A stretch of 64,000 nt of DNA from Methylobacillus gramineus (GCF_020532675.1 NZ_JAJAVE010000003.1:1-64000), one strand, 5' to 3'; numbered from the stretch's first letter, positions 20,555 to 31,208 are shown. The notes: a model not told the origin generated them from the sequence alone. Made by a program: numbers and translations.

Positions 20555-21271
20555 ATGCGCCCCAGCCAACGTGCCGCTCACCAGCTTCGTGAAGTTGAAC
20601 TCATCCGTCATTACACCAAGCACGCTGAAGGCTCGGTTCTAGTGAAATTTGGGGATACGCATGTGCTCTGTACCGCTAGTGTGGAAGAAAAAGTCCCGGG
20701 CTTCCTGCGTGGCAAGAATCAGGGTTGGGTAACCGCAGAATACGGTATGCTGCCTCGCTCCACTGGTAGCCGCATGGATAGGGAAGCTGCACGCGGCAAG
20801 CAATCTGGCCGTACACAGGAAATCCAGCGCCTGATCGGGCGCAGCCTGCGTGCCATCATCGACCTAGGGAAGCTGGGTGAACGCACCATACATATCGACT
20901 GTGACGTCATCCAGGCAGATGGCGGCACCCGCACGGCCAGCATTACCGGTGCTTACGTGGCCCTCCATGATGCAGTGTCGTATCTGCTAGGCAAAGGCCT
21001 GATCAAGGAATCCCCCCTCAAGGATGCAGTCGCTGCCATTTCAGTAGGCATCTATAAAGGAACGCCTGTTCTGGATCTTGACTACATTGAAGACTCAGAC
21101 TGTGATACCGACATGAATATTGTCATGACAGGCAAGGGCGGATTTGTGGAAATTCAGGGTACTGCTGAGGGTGAACCATTCCAGCGCGATGCCATGAACA
21201 GCATGGTCGCCCTGGCTGAAGCCGGTATCAATGAACTGCTGGTCAAACAGAAAAGCGTGCTGGGAGTATAA
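20555..21271 (+). CDS. rph: Ribonuclease PH
   Basis: Phosphate-dependent 3'-5' exoribonuclease that trims tRNA 3' ends. The 238-aa length and motifs [42 protein letters not shown] and [19 protein letters not shown] are typical and complete; the frame has no break like the one known in E. coli K-12. It is followed after 2 nt by rdgB. Confidence 0.98.
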   Translation: MRPSQRAAHQLREVELIRHYTKHAEGSVLVKFGDTHVLCTASVEEKVPGFLRGKNQGWVTAEYGMLPRSTGSRMDREAARGKQSGRTQEIQRLIGRSLRAIIDLGKLGERTIHIDCDVIQADGGTRTASITGAYVALHDAVSYLLGKGLIKESPLKDAVAAISVGIYKGTPVLDLDYIEDSDCDTDMNIVMTGKGGFVEIQGTAEGEPFQRDAMNSMVALAEAGINELLVKQKSVLGV

Positions 21272-21273
21272 AA

Positions 21274-21879
21274 GTGGCTATGCCGTTCCAAAAGCTGGTC
21301 ATCGCCAGTGGTAACCAAGGCAAGCTAAAGGAAATCCAGGCCTTGCTGCACACCCTGGAGATTGAGGTGCTGCCGCAAGCCGCCTTGAATGTGCCAGAAA
21401 CTGAAGAGCCTTATGTCACCTTTATAGAAAACGCGCTGACCAAGGCACGGCACGCCAGCCGCCATACCGGCTTACCTGCACTTGCAGACGACTCCGGCAT
21501 TTGCGTCAATGCCCTGCAAGGCGCACCGGGTGTACATTCCGCACGATATGCGGGTGAGCCTAAATCCGATGCCCGCAATAATGAAAAACTGCTGCAAAGC
21601 CTGGAGGGACAGCAAGACCGCCATGCTCATTATTATTGCGTGATGGTATTGGTGCGTCATGCTGATGATCCACAACCGCTGATTGCAGAAGGCATATGGC
21701 AAGGCGAGATTCTGACCGAGGCAAAAGGACAAGGTGGCTTTGGTTACGACCCACTGTTCCTGGATGCCAAAACTGGCCAGACTGCTGCCGAACTACCTGC
21801 CGAGATCAAGAACCGCATCAGTCATCGAGGACATGCGCTGACCAAATTGCTGCATCAACTGGAAAGACTGGCCTCATGA
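21274..21879 (+). CDS. rdgB: XTP/dITP diphosphatase (Ham1/RdgB)
   Basis: House-cleaning pyrophosphatase that removes dITP, ITP and XTP. The 201-aa protein has the KLVIASGNQGKLKEIQ substrate motif, ALADDSGICVNAL with the catalytic aspartates, and GFGYDPLF. GTG at 21274 is preferred because GGAG lies 7 nt upstream; an ATG two codons later is possible. The stop overlaps the ATG of the next small gene (ATGA). Confidence 0.97.
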   Translation: MAMPFQKLVIASGNQGKLKEIQALLHTLEIEVLPQAALNVPETEEPYVTFIENALTKARHASRHTGLPALADDSGICVNALQGAPGVHSARYAGEPKSDARNNEKLLQSLEGQQDRHAHYYCVMVLVRHADDPQPLIAEGIWQGEILTEAKGQGGFGYDPLFLDAKTGQTAAELPAEIKNRISHRGHALTKLLHQLERLAS

Positions 21880-22109
21880 GCGATCAATGGCCCAAGTGGT
21901 TACGTGATGACGGCAGTGTGGTGTCGTGTACGGAAAAGGTCAAAGTCATGACCGAGAATTTTGACGAAATCAAGCAAATTACCCAGGATGCCCTGGAAGA
22001 CGGCCTGCTCATGGAAGTCTCCGAAGCCCAGATGCGTGAAGCATTGCATCGCCTGGTAGATGAACTGGTGAACCCCTATCAGCAACGTCATTCACATAGC
22101 GACGATTGA
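21876..22109 (+). CDS. Conserved small acidic protein, function unknown
   Basis: A 77-aa soluble protein coupled to rdgB by an ATGA overlap, followed after 22 nt by hemW. It begins MSDQWPKWLRDDGSVVSC and then shows two predicted helices (ENFDEIKQITQDALEDGLL, EAQMREALHRLVDELV) before a basic histidine-rich tail. No known domain is recognised. The overlap with rdgB and the coding-like composition support a real gene. A role linked to hemW or rdgB is only a guess from position. Confidence 0.75.
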   Translation: MSDQWPKWLRDDGSVVSCTEKVKVMTENFDEIKQITQDALEDGLLMEVSEAQMREALHRLVDELVNPYQQRHSHSDD

Positions 22110-22131
22110 TCCGCCACCCAGCATAGCCCCG

Positions 22132-23298
22132 GTGGCAGGCGAAGTGACGGCATCAGGCCTGACGCATTCACCTCCGCTCTCCCTCTACATCCATATCCCC
22201 TGGTGCGTGAAGAAGTGTCCTTATTGCGATTTCAACTCGCATGAATCACGCGCCGAGATCCCGGAGCAAGCCTATGTCGATGCCCTGATTGCGGATTTGG
22301 AACAATCTGTGCCGCGGATCTGGGGCAGAAAAGTGCATAGCATTTTCTTTGGCGGCGGCACACCCAGCCTGTTTTCTGATGCGGCGATAGACCGTATCCT
22401 CAGCCATGTACGGGCGCTGGTGCCGCTTGCCCATCATGCAGAAATCACCCTGGAAGCGAATCCAGGCACTGTAGATGCCGCTCATTTCAAGGGATATCGT
22501 GAGGCAGGTATCAATCGCCTGTCGCTGGGTATACAGAGTTTTAATAGTGACTATCTGCAGAAACTGGGGCGTATTCATGATGAACAGCAAGCGATTGCTG
22601 CCGCAGAGCTCGCACTCGCCACCTTTGATGCGGTGAACCTGGATCTGATGTATGCATTACCCGGCCAGAGTATGCAGGATGCGCTGGCTGACGCACGCCG
22701 CGCCTGCAGCCTGCAGCCTGCGCATCTCTCGTTTTACCACCTCACCTTAGAGCCTAATACGCCGTTTCATCGTACGCCGCCCATACTGCCAGATGACGAC
22801 ACCAGCGCGGCCATGCAAGAGGCGATAGAACTGGTACTGGAAGATCACGGCTATCAGCATTATGAGACCTCGGCCTTTGCCCGGCCCGGCAACCAATGTC
22901 GGCACAACCAGAACTATTGGCTATTCGGAGATTATCTTGGCATAGGCGCTGGTGCGCATAGCAAATTGAGCTTTCACGATCGCATTACACGCGAAAGCAG
23001 GCACAAGCACCCCAAACGCTATCTGGAACAGGCTGCAAAAGGCTTGGCTGTAGATAACACCTGGACCATCCCTGCTGATGAATTGCCGTTTGAATTCATG
23101 ATGAATACCTTACGCTTCACCGGTGGGTTTGAAACCGATTTATTCCAGGCGCGTACTGGCCTGCCAATCAGCTGCATAGACCATCAGCTTAAACTCGCAG
23201 TGGACAAAGGCCTGTTAGTCATAGACGCCAACCATATTGCCCCAAGCCTGCTTGGTCAGCGGTTCTTGAATGAATTGCTACAACTATTCCTGAATTAG
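22132..23298 (+). CDS. hemW: Radical SAM heme chaperone HemW
   Basis: HemN-like radical SAM protein of 388 aa that binds heme and inserts it into target proteins such as respiratory enzymes. The Fe-S motif C25-x3-C29-x2-C32 lies in IPWCVKKCPYCDF, followed by FFGGGTPSL; the C-terminal HemN domain has GIGAGAHSKLS. It lacks the longer N-terminus and extra cysteine of true coproporphyrinogen dehydrogenase. GTG at 22132 is the furthest start; the protein could begin slightly later. Older annotations call it oxygen-independent coproporphyrinogen III oxidase. Confidence 0.94.
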   Translation: MAGEVTASGLTHSPPLSLYIHIPWCVKKCPYCDFNSHESRAEIPEQAYVDALIADLEQSVPRIWGRKVHSIFFGGGTPSLFSDAAIDRILSHVRALVPLAHHAEITLEANPGTVDAAHFKGYREAGINRLSLGIQSFNSDYLQKLGRIHDEQQAIAAAELALATFDAVNLDLMYALPGQSMQDALADARRACSLQPAHLSFYHLTLEPNTPFHRTPPILPDDDTSAAMQEAIELVLEDHGYQHYETSAFARPGNQCRHNQNYWLFGDYLGIGAGAHSKLSFHDRITRESRHKHPKRYLEQAAKGLAVDNTWTIPADELPFEFMMNTLRFTGGFETDLFQARTGLPISCIDHQLKLAVDKGLLVIDANHIAPSLLGQRFLNELLQLFLN

Positions 23299-23335
23299 CA
23301 AGCCGATGATCATGAATTTTTCATGCTGTTTCAAT

Positions 23336-23346
23336 TTGTAGGACAA
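23336..23346. promoter_or_regulatory. TTGTCCTACAA-type motif upstream of GGDEF gene
   Basis: Reads TTGTAGGACAA on the plus strand, the exact reverse complement of the site at 49324-49334. It has partial palindromy (TTGT..ACAA) and is followed by TCTCTG and TTACA, words that also follow the related site at 54232. It lies in the 174-bp gap before the diguanylate cyclase gene. Possible operator or promoter element; unproven. Confidence 0.35.
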
Positions 23347-23472
23347 TCTCTGTATTACAATGCAGCCTCCTGAGAAACGTTGTACATTATCAACATCAGC
23401 GTCCGTCAGACAGCAGCACCCTAGGGCAATCGAGGGCTGACAGAAACCCATACAATAAAATTCGGGTCAGAT

Positions 23473-25053
23473 ATGGATCATCATAATAAATCCGTTGAAA
23501 CTGCACGACAAACGCTGATTCAGCTCGCAAAGAGCCGAATAGAACCTACCCCTGAAAACTACCGCAAGGTATACAACGCAATCAATGGCAGCACTCAGGC
23601 CATCGCAGATGAATCCTTATCTGTCAGCAAGCTCCTGGGCAAAGTGTTACATGAGATTGATGCGCAGCACCCGCATCACGAGACTGTACGCTCCATCATC
23701 TTCCAGATTGAAGAACAGAACTGGCCTGAACTCGAAGGCGTATTACGCCGGCTATTCTCCAACATGGTCTTGCCTGAAGTGGCCCAGGCCAGTGCCTACC
23801 ATTTGGAACTGAGCGGCAATGGGGACTTGATCCAGCTATGGCGTGACATGCTGGTCAAAACACTGGACTTGGTTGTCATTCCCCAGCTCAAAAGCATTCC
23901 CGAGGTTGAGTCACGCACACGTGAACTGCTTTCAGAGGCCAAACTGGCAGAAACACGCCATGACATCCTGAAGCTGGAAGAAGCCCTCAAATCCATCTTG
24001 TTTACCCTGGAAATGCAGCTGGATAGTCAAAGCCAGCTGCAATTACACTTGCTGCAACTGTTACGCTTGCTCCTCGTCAGCATGGAAGCCCTGCTGCTGG
24101 AAGACAAGTGGCTACAAGGCCCCACGGCAGCCATCCGCGAGATTCTATCCAGCCCCTTGAATATCGACTCCCTGATCAAGGCCGAATGTACCCTGAAAGA
24201 CCTGATCTTCATGCAGGGGCAACTCAAGCCTGGCTTGGTCGAGGCCAAGAAAACATTGAAAAAGATGGCCTCAATCTTCGTCACCCAGCTATCTGAACTC
24301 ACTGAAGCCACCGGGGAGTATCAAACCAAGCTTGAAGGCTATCAGGAAGAAATCAGCCATAGCGATGAAATCAAAGACCTGAACCAGATACTGAGCCAGC
24401 TACTGGAAGATACGCGCATTATCAGCGTCGTCACCCAACGCTCGCGTGAAGAGATACTGGATGCACAGAATAAAGTACGTGAATCAGAGAAACAGATTTA
24501 CGAATTGACACTACAACTCGACCACATCAACGAAATCGCACATGAAGATTACCTGACCGGGACACTCAACCGTCGCGGCATGGATGAAGCACTGATCCGC
24601 GAGTTTAGCCGTGCGGATCGTTTTGGCATGCCCTTGAGCATCGCCATGATGGATATTGATCATTTCAAGCAGATCAACGACAACATGGGCCACGCCACAG
24701 GTGACCAGGCCCTGGCGCACTTGGCAGCGGTGATCAAGGAGTCATTGCGTACCACCGATGTGATTGCCCGTTATGGTGGCGAAGAGTTCATTATCCTATT
24801 GCCAGGCACCTCGGAAAAAGACGCGATCAGCGTGATTACGCGGGCACAGCGTGAACTCACGCGCAATTTTTTCATGCACGATCGTAATCGAGTACTGATC
24901 ACGTTCAGTGCAGGCGTTGCTGAACGGATGTCGGGAGAAGATGCTGATACCGTGATCGGCCGTACCGACAAGGCACTGTACCAGGCAAAAAACAGTGGCC
25001 GGAATCGCGTGATCGGTGCCACCAGCCTGGCAACGCCACCAGCTCAGCAATAG
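23473..25053 (+). CDS. Diguanylate cyclase with helical N-terminal region
   Basis: A 526-aa cytoplasmic protein. Residues 1-350 are largely alpha-helical with coiled-coil stretches (about 285-355) and no membrane segment or recognised sensor domain. The C-terminal GGDEF domain begins with LDHINEIAHEDYLTGTLNRRG and has the active-site signature RYGGEEF (GGEEF at 435-439), so it should make c-di-GMP. An RTTD inhibitory I-site sits five residues before it. No EAL domain is present. A 174-bp leader upstream holds no c-di-GMP riboswitch that I can recognise. Confidence 0.92.
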   Translation: MDHHNKSVETARQTLIQLAKSRIEPTPENYRKVYNAINGSTQAIADESLSVSKLLGKVLHEIDAQHPHHETVRSIIFQIEEQNWPELEGVLRRLFSNMVLPEVAQASAYHLELSGNGDLIQLWRDMLVKTLDLVVIPQLKSIPEVESRTRELLSEAKLAETRHDILKLEEALKSILFTLEMQLDSQSQLQLHLLQLLRLLLVSMEALLLEDKWLQGPTAAIREILSSPLNIDSLIKAECTLKDLIFMQGQLKPGLVEAKKTLKKMASIFVTQLSELTEATGEYQTKLEGYQEEISHSDEIKDLNQILSQLLEDTRIISVVTQRSREEILDAQNKVRESEKQIYELTLQLDHINEIAHEDYLTGTLNRRGMDEALIREFSRADRFGMPLSIAMMDIDHFKQINDNMGHATGDQALAHLAAVIKESLRTTDVIARYGGEEFIILLPGTSEKDAISVITRAQRELTRNFFMHDRNRVLITFSAGVAERMSGEDADTVIGRTDKALYQAKNSGRNRVIGATSLATPPAQQ

Positions 25054-25074
25054 CAGCTATCCCCTTAAAAAAAC

Positions 25075-25107
25075 AAAAGCCCGCAAGTGTCTACTTGCGG
25101 GCTTTTT
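25075..25107. terminator. Bidirectional terminator, GGDEF gene/argH
   Basis: AAAAGCCCGCAAGT and ACTTGCGGGCTTTTT arms form a long GC-rich stem between the convergent diguanylate cyclase and argH genes, with A and T runs on both sides. Confidence 0.88.
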
Positions 25108-25121
25108 AACAGCTACACCAT

Positions 25122-26528
25122 TCAAGCAAGACGCTGTCTGGCCCTGGCGATCGCCTGGCTCACCTGCGCAGGTGCTGTACCACCACGGTGGTTCCGGCTA
25201 GCGAGCGAACCCTCAAGGGTAAGGACACCGTAGACATCCTCTGCAATCAGCGGACTGAACGTCTGTAATTCTGCCAAGGGCAAATCGGAGAGATCGCATC
25301 CCTTTTCCACTGCATGCCGTACCGCCAGGGCGACCACTTCGTGGGCATCGCGGAAAGGCGTACCCTTCTTCACCAGATAGTCGGCCAGGTCAGTAGCTGT
25401 GGCAAATCCTTCCGCTGCAGCCAGGCGCATGGCTGGCTTGTTGACACGAATCCCTCGCAGCATGTCTGCATAGATTTCCAGCGTCACCAATATCGTATCC
25501 GCCGTATCAAACAGCGGTTCTTTATCTTCCTGGTTATCCTTGTTGTATGCCAGCGGCTGGCTTTTCATCAGGGTCAGCAAGGCGACCAGATGGCCATTTA
25601 CGCGCCCGGTCTTGCCACGCACCAGTTCAGGGACGTCAGGATTCTTCTTCTGCGGCATGATGGAAGAACCGGTACAGAAACGATCTGCAATATCGATAAA
25701 ACCAAACCGTGGGCTGGACCACAGAATCAACTCTTCAGAAAAACGTGAAAGATGCGTCATCACCAAGGCTGCCGCTGCGGTAAATTCAATGGCAAAATCG
25801 CGATCAGAGACCGCATCCAGCGAGTTCTCACATAGAGCCTCAAATCCCAGCTCACGTGCTACACGCTCCCGGTCAATCGGATAACTAGTGCCAGCCAAGG
25901 CTGCAGCTCCCAATGGCAATCGATTGATACGCTTGCGGGCATCGGCAAAACGCTCGGCATCACGCTGCAGCATCTCAAAATAAGCCAGCAGGTGGTGACC
26001 AAAGGTAACAGGTTGCGCAACCTGTAAATGGGTAAAGCCGGGCATCACTGTATCCACATGCTCTTCTGCCAGATCCACGATAGATAACTGCAGTTTGCGC
26101 AGAAGCGTGATGATCTCATCTGTCGTTGCGCGCAGCCACAAGCGGATATCCGTCGCTACCTGGTCATTCCGAGAGCGCCCTGTGTGCAAGCGCTTACCTG
26201 CATCACCAATCTTGTCAGTAAGGCGTTTCTCGATATTCAGGTGCACATCCTCAAGATCCAGCAGCCACTCAAACTGACCATCCCGTATCTCTTGCAGAAT
26301 GTCTGCCAGTCCTTGTTCAATGCGGGCCACATCTTCGTGGCTGATAATGCCTTGTGCGCCCAGCATGCGTGCATGCGCAAGCGAACCCTGTATATCAAAT
26401 TCGGCAAGACGCTGGTCAAAACTGACCGATGCCGTATATTTCTTGACCAATTCAGCTACAGGCTCGTTAAAACGACCAGACCAGGTTTTAGATGGGTTTT
26501 CTTTCAAAATCGTCGACTTCTCTGTCAT
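25122..26528 (-). CDS. argH: Argininosuccinate lyase
   Basis: Last step of arginine synthesis, splitting argininosuccinate to arginine and fumarate. The 468-aa protein has the superfamily signature [12 protein letters not shown] and the HTGRSRNDQ substrate segment. The start at 26528 (MTEKSTILK) is chosen because the protein then begins just before the conserved WSGRF; an upstream in-frame extension to 26597 would be an unlikely hydrophobic leader. It is divergent from algZ, and argH-algZ-algR-hemC-hemD is an arrangement also known from Pseudomonas. Confidence 0.96.
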   Translation of the reverse strand: MTEKSTILKENPSKTWSGRFNEPVAELVKKYTASVSFDQRLAEFDIQGSLAHARMLGAQGIISHEDVARIEQGLADILQEIRDGQFEWLLDLEDVHLNIEKRLTDKIGDAGKRLHTGRSRNDQVATDIRLWLRATTDEIITLLRKLQLSIVDLAEEHVDTVMPGFTHLQVAQPVTFGHHLLAYFEMLQRDAERFADARKRINRLPLGAAALAGTSYPIDRERVARELGFEALCENSLDAVSDRDFAIEFTAAAALVMTHLSRFSEELILWSSPRFGFIDIADRFCTGSSIMPQKKNPDVPELVRGKTGRVNGHLVALLTLMKSQPLAYNKDNQEDKEPLFDTADTILVTLEIYADMLRGIRVNKPAMRLAAAEGFATATDLADYLVKKGTPFRDAHEVVALAVRHAVEKGCDLSDLPLAELQTFSPLIAEDVYGVLTLEGSLASRNHRGGTAPAQVSQAIARARQRLA

Positions 26529-26571
26529 GATGTTGCGTGATGAAATCACGGGGAATGATATTGCGCTAAAT

Positions 26572-27594
26572 ATGGCTATTATAAAGCAAAATGCCACCTA
26601 TTCCGCTAAGTTGCCCGACCTGCGCAACCTGGGCATTTGCCTGCGTATCCTGATCCTGGTGAACCTGTTAGGCCTGTTTGCCTGCCTGGTGGCCAGCAAA
26701 AACCTGACCGATATGGCAGCAGCCTTCACCCGGCTTTCAGCCTTCCTGCAACCTGTATTATTGGTGAGTTTGCTGGCGCTCTATGGCCTCAGCCCTTGGT
26801 TACGGCAATTGACTTATCCTGTCAGTGCGGGCCTCATTGTTGGCACCACCTTACTATTCAGCACCCTGGCTCACCTGCTGGCGCAATATCTGCTTGGCCC
26901 GGAGAGCATCAATAGCCTGCCACGCACCTGGCTGATCACCCTATTGATCACGCTGGCAGTGCTCGGCTATCTCAACCTGCGCCAACGCGCGCTCTCCCCT
27001 GCGGTGACGGAAGCCCGGTTACAGGCGCTACAGGCGCGCATCCGACCTCATTTTCTCTTCAACAGTATCAATGCGGTGCTTTCGATTATCCGCAGTGAAC
27101 CGAAGCAGGCAGAAACTGCCCTCATGGATATGGCGGACTTATTCCGGGTATTGATGGCAGACAACCGTGAACTGGTGTCTTTGGCACAAGAGCTGGCATT
27201 GAGTCGCCAGTATCTAGCGCTGGAGAAACTGCGGCTGGATGACAGACTGCGCGTCGACTGGCAGATAGACACCATGCCACCAGATGCGCTGATTCCCCCA
27301 TTGGTGTTACAGCCCTTGCTGGAGAACGCGGTATATCATGGTATTGAGCCCATGCCGCAGGGTGGCGCTATTACCGTACGCATTTATAGCACGCGCCATC
27401 AACTCCATATCGTACTGAACAACCCGTTTCTGCCACCTGGCCATCACCATCAGGGCAACCGCATGGCATTGAACAATATACGCGAACGTCTGCAATTACA
27501 TTTTGACGCTGAAGCCAGACTGGATACCAGCTCAACGAAAAATCACTATGAAGTCCACATTGCGGTGCCTTACCGTGGAGGGCAAGGTAAATGA
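26572..27594 (+). CDS. algZ: LytS/AlgZ-type sensor histidine kinase
   Basis: A 340-aa inner-membrane protein with four or five hydrophobic segments in residues 20-140, then a HisKA_7TM-like His_kinase domain: phosphoacceptor H160 in [12 protein letters not shown] and ATP-binding [15 protein letters not shown]. The glycine-rich ATP lid is short, as in this family. The start is uncertain: ATG at 26572 lacks a clear ribosome site, and in-frame ATGs at 26527/26530 would overlap the argH start. The stop overlaps the ATG of the response regulator (ATGA). The symbol follows the Pseudomonas locus with the same neighbours. Confidence 0.88.
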   Translation: MAIIKQNATYSAKLPDLRNLGICLRILILVNLLGLFACLVASKNLTDMAAAFTRLSAFLQPVLLVSLLALYGLSPWLRQLTYPVSAGLIVGTTLLFSTLAHLLAQYLLGPESINSLPRTWLITLLITLAVLGYLNLRQRALSPAVTEARLQALQARIRPHFLFNSINAVLSIIRSEPKQAETALMDMADLFRVLMADNRELVSLAQELALSRQYLALEKLRLDDRLRVDWQIDTMPPDALIPPLVLQPLLENAVYHGIEPMPQGGAITVRIYSTRHQLHIVLNNPFLPPGHHHQGNRMALNNIRERLQLHFDAEARLDTSSTKNHYEVHIAVPYRGGQGK

Positions 27595-28337
27595 ATGAAA
27601 CGGCCTTGACCGTACTGATTGCCGATGATGAAACACCGGCGCGGAATCGGCTGCGTGAGCTGCTCTCCGATATCCCGCACATACAAATGGTTGGTGAAGC
27701 GAAGAATGGCAAGGAAGTACTGGATCTGGCACAACAACTTCAGCCACAGGTCTTGCTGCTGGATATACGCATGCCGGAAATGGACGGCATAGAAGCGGCA
27801 CAGCATGCACAAAAACTGCAAACACCCCCTGCCATTATTTTCACCACCGCTTTTGACGGATATGCCGTCCAGGCCTTTGAGATGAGCGCCGTGGATTACC
27901 TGCTCAAACCCATCCGGCAGGAGCGCCTGGCCGCGGCCCTCAGCAAGGCCCGCGCACTGCTCCCCGCTCAATTGGCTGCGCTAAAACCCCTGCAACACAG
28001 ACGCTCACACTTCAGTATAAATGAGCGTGGCCGTGTACTTCTGGTGCCGGTCAGTGATGTGATCTACCTACGTGCAGAGCTCAAATACATTACGGTCAGG
28101 ACCCGGGAACGGGAATACCTGATTGAAGATTCCCTAGTCTCGCTTGAGCATGAGCTGAGCGACACTTTCCTGCGCCTGCATCGGAATTGCCTGGTGGCGC
28201 AGGACAGCATCGCAGGCTATGAAAAACGCGAGAGCAATGGCGAGCCTGGGTGGCACGCCGTGCTTCGAGATATCCCGGAAACCATTGCAGTCAGCCGTCG
28301 CCAGTATCACGTCCTGCGCGAGCTTTCGTCGCGCTAG
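27591..28337 (+). CDS. algR: LytTR-family response regulator, AlgR-like
   Basis: A 248-aa DNA-binding response regulator. The receiver domain has the phosphorylatable D58 in LLLDIRMPEMDG and the acidic pocket at 11-13 (ADDE); the C-terminal half (about 140-245) is a LytTR domain with INERGRVLLVPVSDVIYLRA-type beta structure. It is translationally coupled to the kinase gene and is followed by hemC after 69 nt, matching the algZ-algR-hemC order of Pseudomonas. The targets here are not visible. Confidence 0.93.
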   Translation: MNETALTVLIADDETPARNRLRELLSDIPHIQMVGEAKNGKEVLDLAQQLQPQVLLLDIRMPEMDGIEAAQHAQKLQTPPAIIFTTAFDGYAVQAFEMSAVDYLLKPIRQERLAAALSKARALLPAQLAALKPLQHRRSHFSINERGRVLLVPVSDVIYLRAELKYITVRTREREYLIEDSLVSLEHELSDTFLRLHRNCLVAQDSIAGYEKRESNGEPGWHAVLRDIPETIAVSRRQYHVLRELSSR

Positions 28338-28406
28338 CCAACCCGGCTGCTATGTTAGAATTAGCACCTTCATGATTCCCTTTTAGCTGCCCTGCCTGAT
28401 ATTTTT

Positions 28407-29342
28407 ATGACTCCACCGACCAAACTGGTTATCGCCTCTCGCGAAAGCGCACTTGCCATGTGGCAAGCCAAGCATATTCAAAGCCGCCTGCAAGCCCTTT
28501 ACCCAGAAGCCATCATTGAGATTCTGGGCATGACGACAACGGGTGACCAGATTCTGGATTCTCCGTTGGCACTGATAGGCGGCAAGGGGCTGTTTGTCAA
28601 AGAACTGGAGCAGGCACTTGCTGATGGGCGTGCCGATCTTGCCGTGCATTCCATGAAGGATGTGCCCATGCATTTGCCGGATGGTTTTGCACTTGCCGCC
28701 ATAGGCGAACGTGAAGACCCACGGGATGCATTTGTATCCAATGACTACGCCAGCCTGGAGGATCTGCCTGCTGGCAGTATCGTCGGCACTTCCAGCCTGC
28801 GTCGCCAGAGCCAGTTGCAGGCCAGGTTTCCGCATATCAAGATTGAGTCCCTGCGCGGCAACCTGCAGACACGCTTGCGCAAACTGGATGAAGGGCAATA
28901 TGCCGCCATCATCCTCGCCGCAGCAGGGCTCAAGCGCCTGGGCCTGGAACAGCGTATTCGCCAAGCCATAGACACCACACAGAGCATCCCCGCCGTTGGT
29001 CAGGGCGCCTTGGGTATAGAGATCAATGCAGCCCGCCAGGACCTGCTCGCCGTACTGGCGCCCTTGAACCATCCACAAACGGCTGCCTGCGTGGAAGCCG
29101 AACGCGGTATGAGTCGTGCATTGGCAGGCAGTTGCCAGGTACCGCTGGGGGCTTATGCAGAACAGCATGGCAACACCCTGACCATGACAGGTTTTGTCGC
29201 CAGCATAGACGGCCTCGAGCTACTGCACGAGCAAGCAGAGGGCCCGGTGGCAGCACCAGAAGCCCTGGGGCAGGCACTGGCACAGAAACTCATCGCTCGC
29301 GGTGCAGATCGTATCCTGGCTGCATTGGCAGCAGATGCCTGA
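28407..29342 (+). CDS. hemC: Porphobilinogen deaminase (hydroxymethylbilane synthase)
   Basis: Polymerises four porphobilinogen units to hydroxymethylbilane. The 311-aa protein starts [16 protein letters not shown], has the HSMKDVP motif with the catalytic aspartate in LAVHSMKD, and carries the dipyrromethane-cofactor cysteine C243 in [12 protein letters not shown]. Its 3' end overlaps the hemD start by 8 nt. Confidence 0.97.
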   Translation: MTPPTKLVIASRESALAMWQAKHIQSRLQALYPEAIIEILGMTTTGDQILDSPLALIGGKGLFVKELEQALADGRADLAVHSMKDVPMHLPDGFALAAIGEREDPRDAFVSNDYASLEDLPAGSIVGTSSLRRQSQLQARFPHIKIESLRGNLQTRLRKLDEGQYAAIILAAAGLKRLGLEQRIRQAIDTTQSIPAVGQGALGIEINAARQDLLAVLAPLNHPQTAACVEAERGMSRALAGSCQVPLGAYAEQHGNTLTMTGFVASIDGLELLHEQAEGPVAAPEALGQALAQKLIARGADRILAALAADA

Positions 29343-30102
29343 GTTGCAAGACCGCCATATCGCCATCACCAGGCCACAAGGTCAGGCGAGTCGGCTAACA
29401 GCATTGATAGAAGCGACTGGCGGCCATGCCATCTCTTTTCCTCTGATTGCGATTGCACCACTGGCGGATTACAGCCATTTCGAGCAACAACTTGAGCGGC
29501 TGCCGCAACAGGACTGGGCCATATTTATCAGCTCCAACGCCGTGCAAAATGCCATGCCAAGGATCAAAGCCAGGTATCACTCACTGCCAGCTGGCTTGCG
29601 TTTTGCCGCAATTGGCCCGGTTACAGCGCAGGAATTGCAGCAATATGGGGTATCAGACGTCCTTCAGCCGAGGCAGCGTTTCGACAGCGAAGCCTTGCTG
29701 GCATTGCCGGAAATGCAGGATGTCGCAGGACACCATATCTGGATTGTCCGAGGGGTAGGTGGCCGTGAACTGATGGCCGATACCCTGCGCGAGCGCGGGG
29801 CCCAGATCACGTTTGCTGAATGCTATCGCCGCATCAACCCACAAACCGATGCAGGCATTTTGTCCGCTCTGTGGCAAAATGGGGGCTTGGATACTGTCGT
29901 TGTCACCAGCAGTGAAGCCATGCGCCATCTGCTGGACATGACGAACAACGGCCAGGATCAATGGATACAAGACGTCACCATCTGCGTCAATCACGCCAGA
30001 ATCGCCGAGTTACCAGAGGCACAAGGCCTGAGGGTCTTGGTGGCCGAGGCACCAGGAGACGATGCCATGCTGCAATGCTTAAGTAAAGTTAGCCCAATAT
30101 GA
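29335..30102 (+). CDS. hemD: Uroporphyrinogen-III synthase
   Basis: Cyclises hydroxymethylbilane with inversion of ring D. The 255-aa protein is divergent, as usual, but shows the two-domain family pattern: [14 protein letters not shown] at the N-terminus, [14 protein letters not shown], and [12 protein letters not shown] in the second domain. The ATG at 29335 is chosen because it overlaps hemC by 8 nt and places the ITRPQ motif near the start. The stop overlaps the hemX ATG (ATGA). Confidence 0.92.
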   Translation: MPELQDRHIAITRPQGQASRLTALIEATGGHAISFPLIAIAPLADYSHFEQQLERLPQQDWAIFISSNAVQNAMPRIKARYHSLPAGLRFAAIGPVTAQELQQYGVSDVLQPRQRFDSEALLALPEMQDVAGHHIWIVRGVGGRELMADTLRERGAQITFAECYRRINPQTDAGILSALWQNGGLDTVVVTSSEAMRHLLDMTNNGQDQWIQDVTICVNHARIAELPEAQGLRVLVAEAPGDDAMLQCLSKVSPI

Positions 30103-31208
30103 CTGAACAAAACACTCCAGAATCCAATACTGCCAGCAGCCCCGCTGCTGCAACACCCCTGGTGACAGTAACGAGAAAACCGTCGTTTTTCGCCGTGATC
30201 GCATTTATCCTGGTGTTGCTTGCACTCGGCATCTTGGCATGGCAGTGGCTCAATACGCGCCATCGTTTTATCGAGCTGGAACAATCGCTGACCCAGCGGC
30301 TGGAGCAGTTCAACAACAATAACCAGCAAAGTCTGGCGCTGGCCAAGAATGCTGATGAACGCAGCACAGAGTCCAATGTACGCATCATCAAGCTTGAACA
30401 ACAACTGGCAGAATCACGTGACCAGCAAGAGTCCCTGCAAACCTTGTATCTGGAACTGGTCAACAATCATGATGAGCGCGTGATTGCCGAAGTGGAGCAG
30501 CTACTCGCGATTGCCAACCAGCAACTGCAACTGGCCGCCAACATCAAGCCCGCATTGCTGGCGTTACAAACCGCCGATTCCCGTCTGCAGCATATGGACT
30601 CCCCTCTGGCGATACAACTGCGCAAGGCGATTGCCAAGGATATCCAGCGCCTGCAAGAGCTACCATTGATTGATGTGATCGGCATGAGTCTCAAACTGGA
30701 GAATCTGACTGAAAGTATTGATAAGCTGCCGCTGGTGAGTGACCGCCACCCCAAACCAATGTTGCCGGAAGCCCTGCTGGATGATGAAAACCAGCTACGC
30801 AAACTGGCACGCGAAGTGTGGGAAGACCTCAAGCAGATGATCCGGCTTGAGCGGGTTGACCGCGCTGAGCCGCCATTACTGGCGCCTGACCAGACATTCT
30901 TCCTGCGCGAGAATATCAAGCTGCATTTGCTGACCGCCCGCATCGCTCTGTTGCAGCATGATGAGAACACTTATCGCGCCGACCTGGATGCCACTGATCA
31001 ATGGATCAAGGGACACTTCGACCTGCGGGAAAATGCGACCAAAACCGCACTGACTACGCTCAAGCAGTTGTCTGCGAGCAATATCGTGATTCAGGTACCT
31101 GATATCAGCGAGACGCTGGGACTGGTCAGCAAATACAAACTGACACTGGAGCGCTCCAACAATTCTGAGCGCACTTCAGATCGCATCAATGCCGAGCGGG
31201 GCCAATAG
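30099..31208 (+). CDS. hemX: HemX-like membrane protein
   Basis: A 369-aa protein with a proline/alanine-rich cytoplasmic N-terminus, one membrane segment at about residues 30-48, and a long periplasmic helical region with coiled coil (about 60-120). It resembles HemX of the hemCDXY operon; HemX is often annotated as an uroporphyrinogen methyltransferase, but no SAM-binding motif is visible here. A structural or regulatory role in membrane-associated heme synthesis is more likely. Coupled by overlap to hemD and hemY. Confidence 0.88.
   Translation: MTEQNTPESNTASSPAAATPLVTVTRKPSFFAVIAFILVLLALGILAWQWLNTRHRFIELEQSLTQRLEQFNNNNQQSLALAKNADERSTESNVRIIKLEQQLAESRDQQESLQTLYLELVNNHDERVIAEVEQLLAIANQQLQLAANIKPALLALQTADSRLQHMDSPLAIQLRKAIAKDIQRLQELPLIDVIGMSLKLENLTESIDKLPLVSDRHPKPMLPEALLDDENQLRKLAREVWEDLKQMIRLERVDRAEPPLLAPDQTFFLRENIKLHLLTARIALLQHDENTYRADLDATDQWIKGHFDLRENATKTALTTLKQLSASNIVIQVPDISETLGLVSKYKLTLERSNNSERTSDRINAERGQ

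Noticed and set aside
23347-23472. Possible c-di-GMP (GEMM) riboswitch before the diguanylate cyclase
   Set aside because: A CTAGGGCAAT stretch recalls part of the motif, but the required tetraloop, receptor and second stem are not there.
26299-26526. Longer N-terminus of the AlgZ-type kinase
   Set aside because: The extra frame is antisense to argH, rich in Ser/Cys/Arg without a domain, and would place the membrane region too far from the start.
30099-31208. HemX as a functional uroporphyrinogen-III methyltransferase
   Set aside because: The protein is a single-span, coiled-coil type without any SAM-binding glycine motif; the enzyme name is inherited from old annotations.
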